Positions 34,716 through 46,700 of a stretch of 64,000 nucleotides of DNA are shown here, piece after piece; the stretch's first letter is position 1; each line of letters begins with the position of its first letter. The notes below the pieces were generated by a model. That model had not been told where the DNA came from. It did not search any database and saw only the letters and a list, made by a program, of their open reading frames with translations. Source of the DNA: Membranipora membranacea (taxonomy: Eukaryota > Bryozoa > Gymnolaemata > Cheilostomatida > Membraniporidae). Location: the NCBI GenBank assembly GCA_914767715.1, contig OU612066.1, forward strand, positions 38,104,283 through 38,168,282. The letters run 5' to 3'. The position numbers and the translations under genes are program-made.

Positions 34716-37700
34716 CTGTAAATACGTATGATCTGATATACTACCATATCACAAAGTATTTCACATAACGTATCACATTACGTATCGGATATCATATCTC
34801 ATTATGTATCAAATGACGTATCACATAACGCATCATTCAATATATCACATGACTATCACATAACATATCACACGACGCATCACATAATGCTTCATGTAAC
34901 ATATCACATGACGTATTGCATGACGCATCACATGACATATCGCATATCGGATCCCCTAATAATTAGATATTTTTACACCAGTATTTATATGTCATATAGC
35001 TGAACTAGAAGGTATGTATAGTGGTAAGAATCATGAGTTAATTATATCTGTACACAGGTAATGGACAGAGAAGGTGTATCAATCCAGATTAGGGTTTGAA
35101 GAGGAAGTGTCACACAAGAATTAGAGATGTTGTGCTGATTTGATTTATAAATCTACTTTTGGCTAGCAGGTTGCAAGAAACTGAGGATCGTTATCCAGAC
35201 GCTGGGAAAAATCACCGAGTCAGCTCGACAACAATTCTGTGCAAAATAATCTTTAAAGCACAACGTACATTAGCCAGCAGAACAGGCAATCACTTGTTGA
35301 TTGGCTAAGGCTTGCTTTAATTCGAGATCGGCAGCAGCAGACAGCAGCTTTGCTCGTACTTTCAGACTGTTGCCGGATGGTTTATGTTCCAAAGTTTTGG
35401 GTGAACTGGCTAAGTTATGATACTGTGATTTTCTGTTCTTTGTAACTCCAGCATCAGGCAAATGCTTGTTGGGTATAGAGTCAGATTCTCGAATGACATC
35501 GGTACGTTTTATGGGTGTGCTCTCCCACGCTCCGCCTTCTGGTGTAGACTGCGGAGTCTCCTCATTGATAAGGTCATCTAGTGATGCTGGAGCTGGCCTT
35601 AGTGGTGTAGGTGTTGGCTGTTAGGGAGATGAACAGTATACTATCAACTCAACACTGCCAGTGTGAAATCTTAACATCACTGCATTAGAGGAACCTAAAA
35701 CGCTACAATCTATGATCGATTCTGTATATCTCACAATCTGATTTCAGCCAAAAAGCTCATGCTTAAATCATTTTAGCACTATTCAATCAATCTAGTGAGA
35801 TAATTTAACTAAATCCTGGCCGCTACGAATTCTACAAATTCTACCACTCTCAATCAAGCTTATTGCAATCCTCGTATGACATTGATCGTGCAACTCATCA
35901 GATATCACATATAATCAAAAGCAGCCAGCAACAATGCTCCTACTTTTTGACCGACTCCAGAGGGTGTATGTTCTGTGTTATCAGATGAACTACTAGCTAA
36001 TGTACAATAATGTGACTTTCTATCTTTAGTGACTCCAGTGCTGGGTAGATCTGTCTCTGGTATAGCATCAGATTCTCGGATAACATCCGTACGTTTTACG
36101 GGTGTGCTCTCCCAGGCCCCTCCCTCAGGAGTAAGCTGAGGTGTTTCTTCATTGATAAGGTCATCTAGTGATGTAGGAATTGGTCTAAGAGGAGTAGGTG
36201 TTGGCTGTCAGAGTCAAAAAATGAGAAATTTAATCTTCTCCCCATGAAAAGAGACTCGATGTTATGGTAGTGACCAACATTATCTCACCTTATGGACACC
36301 CAATCACAAAGGGACCAGTACAGAGGCCAAAAGAGTAGAAATTTATCAATCATACTTGATAAACAGTTACAAACAATATTTTTGCAGAGGTCTTCCAGAT
36401 ATTCAACAATAGCAGGTAGGTGGCCAACATCCGTACAATCACAATCATTCAACCACTATATTATAAATCTGGATATTGCTGTAAAGAATTAATCAGTCGA
36501 TAACAGATCACAAAACTCTACTAAACTACAGCAGCTCACAGCAATGCTCATACTTTGTTTCCTATCCCAGACGGTGTATGTTCTGTGTTATCAGATGAGC
36601 TACTAGCTAATGTACGATAATGTGACTTTCTATCTTTAGTCACTCCAGTGCTGGGTAGATCTGTCTCTGGTACAGCATCAGATTCTCGGATAACATCCGT
36701 ACGTTTTACGGGTGTGCTCTCCCACGCACCTCCCTCAGGAGTAGGTTGCGGTGTTTCCTCACTGATAAGGTCGTCTAATGACTCAGGTGCCGGCCTGAGT
36801 GGTGTCGGTGTTGGCTAAGTATATCAGGTGAATAATGAGTGGGTGAGAGAAGAGTGGATGGGGATTTGATAAGGATAGGAACGTGTGTACATAATCATAG
36901 TAAACTGTCAGAATTTTCAACCGCCTCACATGAAACGCTACTGATGCCAAACAAAACGTAGTCAACTCGCGGATTCAGAGTCTTGACATAATCTAACATC
37001 GATACAAGTGATGACCCAACGTGATGACACAGACATTCTGGTCTCAGCACTTTTCAGCTCTACTCACCTTATTACCAATACCAGAAGGTTTATAACTACT
37101 ACTCTTTTGACTCTCCAGATTTTTGAATTGATTCATCAGATTTTTGGCAAGACCTGAATGAAAAAAAAACTTAATCTTTAGAATATTCAATACGACATTA
37201 GCACAGTTATTTATTTCTAGTAAGTTGTTCACAACAACTACAGGCTCACTTTCTACAGGCTAACACAGTACTTACCAGCTTCGGGCAATTCCTCTTCATC
37301 CATTCTGTCATCTTCTCTAATGACATCTGTGCGTCTAACGGGTTCGTTCTCAAACTCCCCACCTTCAACCTACATCAATACATAAACTCTCAATACATAA
37401 ACTCTCAATACATAAACTCTCGCAATCAATATGGAATGTGAATCTCTCAATCCAAACCATTGAAATCAACATGAAATGAGTTCTGCTCGACAATCATATT
37501 GGATACAAAATCGAAGCTTGAGAGAACTGACATCTCTGGATTCAGTACCAAAAGGAATAAAAACACATGTGACGGTTTAACAGCCATAACCTTAATGTGG
37601 ATCAGGGTTAACAATAGGAATCCGCAGCAGAGTCACAAAGATACATGATTCCCTCTTATAACGACTCGTCCCCCCTCGACAGTAAGGATTAGTTGATTAC

Positions 37701-40700
37701 CTGGGGTTCCACCCTGCTATCCACCTCATCATTAGATGTAGAATCTGAGTTAATGGAGACATTCAAACTGTTACGATTTCCTAGTGGGGTTGGGGTTGCC
37801 TGAATACAAATAAGCAACATGCAATTAGTCACCGTGAGTGTATATATAATTATGACAGTAAGGTGAAACCCTCACCTGTTTTTGTAAGAAAGGGGAGAAC
37901 ATTGTGTAGACATATTTGTCATGAGGTTATTAAATAAACATCAGACCACAAGACAGTCACCAAGGAGAATGAGGTTATCATATGGCTGTTGGGTTAAGTC
38001 TGGTATTATGTGACGGATAAGTAGGGATTATATAGATGGTTTCCTTAGGGCAAAGTGATTGTGATTAAAGGGTGGTTTAATAATACATCATCCTGTGTTT
38101 GGTGCCTTCACTGTCTAACAAGAAACCTATTAAATCACATAGATAGTTTATCATCTCCACCATATTACCTTGCTCCCGATCCCAGAAGGTCGATGTTCTA
38201 CATAGTCTGCAGACTTCTGCTGATCTTGTAATTCACGGAATCTTGCTTTCAAATTCTTTGCATACCCTGAAGTCAAACAATGTCATCTAAGTTATGCATA
38301 GCGCAAGGTTAACAATGGTAGACACATGTACTGAGGCAATGAGGCATGACTCATGTCATGTGTCATTGCCGACAAACATTAGACTACTTTGGAGCTTAGT
38401 TGGTTCAGTTCATACAATGATTATTTCTCAGCTAAAGGTATTTCTGTAATCCCAAAACCATACATTATTTTTAAACTGTTGACTGCAGTTGAAGGATTAA
38501 AAGCATAGAGCCATATTACACTGATATTATAATAAGCGGACCTGTTTCTGGAAGTTCCTCTGTATCAGTTCTGTCTGATTCTCTGACCAGATCCGCTCTG
38601 ACTTCTGGCTGATTCTCAACTTCTCCTCCCTCAAACTGAGGCTCTACGTGATCCTCCGCGCTGACTGTACTAGTAGGGCGTGACTGCACCCTGGGAGCCT
38701 ATAGAATGTGAATACCAGACTACAAACTACTCGCTAACAGGTAATAATAATTTATGAAGAAGTAGAAATCACTTTGTCATTTGAATGATATTGAACGATA
38801 TGATATATAGAATTACTCATACCAGAGTTGAAGAATATATTGTTATGCCGCAGAACTGAACATGCAATAGTAGAAAGTAGTGCACAGAGCCAACCTCGGG
38901 ATTAAATGTTTGTTTGAGATATAATGAAGATCTAGACCGCATTCATAGACTTTGTAGTTACCGTTAGAATGTTTGTAACTCAGGCACACTGTTTGTTAAC
39001 TGTGTGATCTAACTAATGATTCTAATCCGACAGACATATCTTAGAACTAACTTTAGTTAGAAAATCCACACAAGTAACACAACTCCTGATTATAACACTC
39101 CTATTATAAATACCATTTATATGGTTATGATAAGACTATTGGTAAGCTGTAAGCGATGAGGATAGTAATAGGGACAATAAGCGATGAGGATAGTAATAGG
39201 GACAATAAGCGATGAGGATAGTAATAGGGACAATAACCGATGAGGATAGTGATAGGGACAATAACCGATGAGGATAGTGATAGGGACAATAACCGATGAG
39301 GATAGTAATAGGGACAATAACCGATGAGGATAGTAATAGGGACAATAACCGATGAGGATAGTAATAGGGACAATAAGCGATGAGGATAGTAATAGGGACA
39401 ATAAGCGATGAGGATAGTAATAGGGACAATAACCGATGAGGATAGTGATAGGGACAATAACCGATGAGGATAGTAATAGGGACAATAACCGATGAAAGAA
39501 CTCATATTCACTTATACATGACTGTATAGAGCCATTATTCGCTCGGCAGATAAACAATAATATAAGAACATCACAACTATAAGTCGGAAATCTTAGTGCT
39601 GCACACATATTTTTTCACACCATTCCACCTTTATTACTATACTTACTGTCACGTTACTCTTCTATAATACATCAAATCAGGTAACAATAATCAAACACCC
39701 AAGTAACACACTTAGAGACAGTTACGCCAATGCTAGGTTTCTTTCTTGCAAGATGGAACATTGAAAGGCGGCAGTGAATGGGGAGGACAAGCTCAGAATA
39801 TGAGGGAAAGAAGCGGCACATTTGGGTGGTTACGGATTAATTTTATAAATCAGCTAATTTATAATGATGAGTGTTGTTACAGGTTATTCCACATACCCTA
39901 TTTCCAGCACCAGACGGCTTATAATTCTGTACTTGTTTAGCTTCAGCTTCTTTTTGTTTGAATTGTGACATGAGACTCTTTGCCATCCCAACTGTTGGTA
40001 ATTCTTCTTCATATGCAGCCCTGCAAAAATATTGAGTAAGATGTATATATGCATGCAAAGGGATAGTATAATTGACAATTTGCAGTGTGAGTGAGCTGCT
40101 TTCTGATACCAAAACTGATTCCATGAAAATAGCAAGATCAGGAGTTATCTCCTCCTAGAAATCAATTGGACAACTCCATAAATGTTGTAAACTTTGGCTA
40201 CCTTCTTTTTTACTGGGTACTTTGTTCATGAAATCCCAAACTCATAGGCTTAGCAGTGAGCTGCAAATTTTCAGGAAACCATCACACCCCATTTTCAACA
40301 GTTTAGAACAACAAGTCAAACATCCACAATGATAATCAAGTGTAATTACAAGCACAAAATAAACATTTTGGCAGTGTCCTGACTAGATCACATCACACTG
40401 ATATTCAAACACTACTCACGGATCACTTTCTTTGACGACATCAGTCCTTTGTACCGGATTGTTCTCAAACTCTCCCCCCTCAGGCTGAGGCTCTTGATAC
40501 TCCTCAGTATTTACGACTTCTACTCTTGAGGTCGGTCTCAGTGGTGTGACTGTAGGCTTAGAGCCAACTCCTGAAGGCTTATACTCCTTTACCTGCTTAG
40601 ACTCCTGCTCCATCTGTCCCCACTTAGACAACAGATTTCTGGCCTGACCTGCAGAGAATAAAAAGTGTGAAAATATAATATAAAATCTGCACATACCGTC

Positions 40701-43700
40701 GTATATAATATGAAATCTGCACATATCGTCGTATATAATGTACACCAAGGTTGTGGCAGACGAGTATTAAATCGGAGAGAATTTAAGCTGTAATGACAAC
40801 AAACAAATTGTCTCAAAATCAGTGTTACCAAAATCATGTCTCCAAAAATATTATTCCTGTTCAATTTGATATGTTACTTTGCCAGACCGACTTCACCGCA
40901 GATAGTCAATAAGTTCTATAGTTTTATATTAGCGATGCTATCTGTTTTATTTACCAGTTTCTGGAAGTTCTTCAGTATCATTCCTATCAGCTTCCCTCAC
41001 AACATCATCTCGTACTTGAGGGGTGTTCTCGACCTCTCCCCCTTCAAACTCAGGCACTCTGTGATCCGAGGCTTCTGATGTGTTTACCACTGGTGCTGCA
41101 GCGTTGTAACTGTAAAATAATGATCACATGTGGTGTGGGCTTTGCCTAAACCAACCAGAAATGCTCCTATCTGAACATAATGTTTATTAATAAACCAGCA
41201 TATTGATGAGAAAATTGTAAGAAATAAATTAAGCTTCTACATTCAAACAAGATTGTGATATAAACATAAATTCTGTAATAATATGTAAGCTTGTAATGAT
41301 TTATTTAATTTGTCATTACATATTTCTAACTAATTAATGTCTCTATTTCACTCACCCAAACTGTCCCGTCCTAGGTCTCTCTCTTTTGGGTGGTTGGCTG
41401 AAGTCTACAGGCTTTGATGGTCCGTTTTCTAGTGATTGGAATTTATCTTTGAGAGATTTAGAAGTTCCCACAGTAGGCAGCTCAGCTCCTATATCCGGTT
41501 TGTCTTCAGCTCGTATTATGTTAGCAGGGTCTACGTTTGCACCTTGATCCATCCTACAAACAAGACGGACTAAGTAATCAGAATCACTGAGGAGCTTAGA
41601 TCTGTACCGTGTGTCTCTTATTGTGAGTGGGAAGCCTAGTTCTCACTACTAATACATCAAGATGATCAAAGCTATGAGTGTCTAGTATCAAATCTAAAAC
41701 AGACCAACCAGATAAGCCAGTATAAGAGTGACAGAACAGTGCTCAAATAATATCACAGTGCCACTCCAGTGTAGTTAGAATATAGTATGTAGAAACGCGG
41801 TGATCCCTAAAGATTAATCAGCAAACTTTTGGTCGGTGCCATAATAAGACAAGGGCACAGTGTTTACCATGGACCCAGCCTGCGACCAAAGCTTTATTAA
41901 TAGAAAAAGAATAAGCTTTTCATCTAATAAAAAATATACACCGATGAGTTGTTGACTCTTGAGGAGTCGTTGACTGTAGATTATTTTAACTTAACAGTGG
42001 CGTGTAATCTGAACATAAATACATCTGAGCACCGTTCAGCTAAGCCCTAAAACTGAGGCCCTGCTTGTGAGCAGAATTACCAGTCTTTATCTTGTAGAAA
42101 ACCCGGCACGGTGCTCGGCAGTCTGTCACCGCGTACATATCTATCAATGTGAGGCAAGCGAGAGTTAGGGATTATACAGTACTAAGCTCGAGAAAACAAC
42201 CCAACCACTTTGTCTAAGAATTGAGTAGCCAAGTTGTGAGCTGACTTTCACTGTAGAATTAGTATCAGAATTCAAAAATTTTAGTCTGTGCGCGTTGCGT
42301 TGTCTGTATCACACTAGGTATTTGCAATTATTTGCATTTTTTATCACACTTTGGCCAAAAGGCCTAACTGTGCAGCGTATCAGCAGGATATAACGACTGC
42401 ATTCACTTTTTAGTGGCTAAATGGAAGTCAAAAAAGTTTACCTATTGTAGTCATCATAGTCTCCTACACTCATTACCAATTGATCGAAACTGCTACAAAC
42501 ATTGTAAAACAGGTGAGCAATGTGATATAACCGCACAACCACTCTACATTGTAGGCAGATCCTGTTCAATGAGAAAATTCTTTTGGGTGGCCAGTTTTAG
42601 AAACATAACTACTGTTTCAGGTTCTAAAACAGGGAATATATATATCTTATCAGGTTATCCGTTTGAGTCACTTTGTTACACGCTCTCTGTTTACTTTGAC
42701 TGATAGGGAAAGTATTGCCATGGTTATCATACGGTGCTAGGATCGAATCTGTAAAATGAGATAAAATCCTTTTAGGATCATCCTGATGTATTCAGAGTTT
42801 CTTATCTATGATGTGAATTCCGATAAGCAGTCGGCTAACCCGAAACCACCCCATACTTATCGAGGTCCATAGTTGGGACTTTTTAAAGTGTACCAGGAGA
42901 GAAACTTCCTTAAATGGATATAACCAGCATTTCGTCTACACAAGGTAATCATGACACCATACCTCAACAAGTATAAATTATAAACATATCTACAATATTA
43001 GTGAGATGAAAGTGGGTGTACCCTTATCTTCTCCAGCAAAATAACACAACTGATAAAAGCTCCAGTGCAAATAGTCGGGAAATGGGTGAGCTTTCATCAT
43101 TTCTACTCTTATACCGAACGTCTGAATGCTTACTTTGGGTTGTTTACAACTACATGTACTTTCATTAAATACATTTCGACACATGTTAGACTTCAAAAGG
43201 CTGTCTCAATTGTGATGTGGAACAACCAGCACTATAACAGAGTTTTAGATTTATGATGATTGGTGAGGCAGAGTTCCAGTAGACCTGACTTCACCCAGGA
43301 GAACTAAGGATGGGAGTGGGTGGGGGGCTTCTTTAAAATAGCAACTACACAGAGCACTTCCTGATTGTTCCTTGCTAAGATATTGGACCTGTCTCATTCC
43401 GTTATGGTTCACAGAACTAAAATCTTTTATAATGAACAGTTTGGGAACACATCGCAAAGAGCGAGGATTTTGTGCAAAGTGAAAGCAAGGATTTAGCGTT
43501 GCTGAATATAGCCTATCAGATAGATGCTTGCAACAACTTCTCTGCCATCTCTGTTCCTACTGATAAACAGCCCCCCTCCCTCTCCCCCTCCATCAAATCT
43601 TTTAGAATAAAACCAAACTAAACAGCGTGCAATCCAATCCACTAACTAGATATGTTAACTTATAATTTTGTTTATTTGAGAAATTGTAGTGATAAACATA

Positions 43701-46700
43701 AACCTAATGATAGAGTGAAGTTTTGAGGTGCATGTTGAGATGGTTTATACCGGCTTCTGGTCCTACTGTTACGTCGCGTTAATGCAGCAGGACGACCATG
43801 TGGCTGACTCATGAATCTGTGTCATCAAAATATTCAAAGAGAATCGCTCAAAATAAGATTTCATGATTGAACTTTGAGTTACCGTGATTTAGTTTGCATT
43901 TCAAAACCCACTTGAGAGTACTGGCCTTTATCCATCAGCTGATTGGGAGTCGAATAACATTGTCAACAAGTAAGGTGTTGGTAGAGGACTTGGTAAGTTT
44001 TTACATGTCCATCACCTTAGTGAAACACCGATTGTGTTACAGAGTGCACCGGTTACTCCGAGCCACGACACCCTACACCAGACAGATCGGTAGACCAGTC
44101 TGAGCAGACTGATCACAGAGTAAGATTTAACGATTAGACAGTAGAGGAGTAGGATACATACCTTCTGATCACAGAACCCTGAGTCCTTGTTGGCTGATTA
44201 GTAGTGGACTCCTCGGGTAAACTATCACCATCACCTAATCAATACCACAGAAAAAAGACAAAGAGACATACATTATAAAATGTGTAAATTACTTACTCAA
44301 TGATTGTGTGACGTACTCGTCGGACACAATTAATATCACAGCTGAGATAGTTAGTCTGCTGCTTACAGGCCGGTCCAGTCTAACACTGTCCGCTCATACA
44401 GTGCATATAAACTCAATGATAAGACTGTAAACAGTCTCAACGGTCATATGCTGATAAAACTTATATATAGTCAGGCTAATACCTTTGGGATGTATCAGTT
44501 ATAGAATGTAGTAAAATTCAACTTATCACTGACTCTTTAAGATGATACAAGCTAATACATAATTAAGGTACCTATCTATATTTCAACAGTGTAAAATCTA
44601 ACAGTATCTTATGTCAGATTTTATCTTTCAATCACAGTAATGTCGCAGTCATAAAGCTAACCATATTATAGTGCAGACAGTCTGCTAATACTTTTTTATC
44701 AGTACTTTTTTGAGATGACACTGAATTTCCAATTGTTGTCTATCTACAGTCATCTGATTTCATATATACAATTTCAAAGGCTAATTATTACATCGACTGA
44801 TACCATCGATGAACGGATCAATTAATTTCACCCAAACTGCCCCAGGGAGGGGTCAGCATCAATTATCAAACCTTCATAGATATAAGTCTAACACACTGTG
44901 CTTATCTTGTCTCGTAAACCACAGCAGCTCATTAGATGTTTAGGTAAGCTAACAAGGATTGAAAAATTGCTGTTAAACACCTTTACTACCACCCGATCAC
45001 AACCCTGCATGTGGAGTATGTCAATGGTGGTGAAGTTGGGTGATTAACTGAATGACTCCCGGGTTTTTACCACAGACTATTATGTGCGCAACCTAGTATC
45101 TAGGATTTGTCCTCTATTGGTAATCAGTATAAAAGAAGGAGAGCATTACTCTTTATTCATCTTACTATTCTATAGTACAACTGTGATCAGTTGTCCCTCT
45201 CATTTACCGAGCAGTCACTAGGATATTTTACAAGCACGTCATAAGCATCAACAAATCTACAGCTGTAGGGTTTTTCAAGCTGATCATGAGTTTATAACTT
45301 AAGGATCACTTACCATGTGAGCTGGTACGTGGGGAGGTAAGTTGATGATCTCCAGTTACTGGAACTACAATAGACAGTGCTAGTTACAGATAATCGGAAG
45401 AAAGGTTCTATACGTAACCCCAGAACGAAAACTTGTGAGGTTTGCAGGATAAAAAAATCTTGAACGATGAGCATGCATGTGGTATGATTGCTATTATAGA
45501 AATAAATCACCAAGTACAAGAATAGAAGGTTTGATGCACAAATAAATCACTCAGGTACAGTAGAGTATAGTAATACTAAGGGAGTTGTCCTTACCTGACG
45601 AGTAAGTGTTGTTGGGAATTCCCTGAAAAGGAAAAAAATACAGTTAGTATACAAGAGCCATAATTCCTTTGCCAACCTCAAGATTAAAAGGCTCCTAATT
45701 TAGAGCAGAATAGAGATGTTGAACTTGGTACAACAAACAGTTGGGAAAAAGCAAAACTCTACTCAGGGAAAAGGGAAACTAATGACATAAAAGCATCCAT
45801 GCAATGATTGTCCAAGCAAGGGTGGAAACCAAAGTTGGTGTCACAGAGCCACTTAATTTGAAGCATAAAGGCAGCGTGTATGAGGAAATGGGGATGCAAG
45901 ATGAAAAAGCTTTTAATGCTGCCTTGATTGACCAATTAGCACTGGACGGACAGCAAATCAAACGACAATCGCAAAAAAAATCAGCAGTTCAAACCGAGCA
46001 CAACTCAAAACTGTGCTTTCATCAAAAATCACTCAGTATGACTGGTAAATTATCACCACCCAAAAAAGATTTCAAGTATAATTATTAGGCTGGCTATATT
46101 AAAGACTATAATCAATTCTACCATTCAACCTCTTAAAACCAGGCAAAGTGCGGAAAAGAATGCCGAGAGCCAGTCAAATTGATGGCCGATTTGAGAAAAT
46201 GAGATATTGACACCGATTAAGAAGCACCTCTCCGTTACAACACTATAATCTGGTGTCTGGTGCTCGGCCCTACCAATGCATATCAAGCATGATATGACCA
46301 CACAAATCTAGTCTCCGATCTCAAAAGGGGAGAATTTTAGAGCCAAGTGGATGTAGAGGTGTTTTTGTCTCTTCATTTTTTTGCCGGAGAATTTATAAGT
46401 CTCATAAGTAAAGGGACACGCTTAAACCTATAAGGATATCAAGTTACAATGTGCAAGGGAAATCATTATTAAACTTTCATGTGACACTGAGCTGGTGTTA
46501 TATCAAATTTAATTGTACAAATTTGACCACTGCCGTACAACTTTCATGGGTAAGAAAACAAAATCACACTTTTAGCCAAACAGACAATAATGAACAATCT
46601 AAAAATAGAAACAAGACAGGAGAAAAATAGATAGTAGGGTTGCAATCTACCACCATGCAGGCACAGAACTTATATACTCTACCTGCTCGTCAGTTTCTAC

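Noticed and set aside
39117-39608. Minus-strand frames of 97-163 codons with repeated YCPYYYPHRLLSL text
   Set aside because: Product of the 28-bp minisatellite; open in all three phases and without splice context.
42413-42703. 96-codon plus-strand frame in the intron before exon 41553
   Set aside because: No similarity, no splice or poly(A) context; composition looks like random AT-rich sequence.
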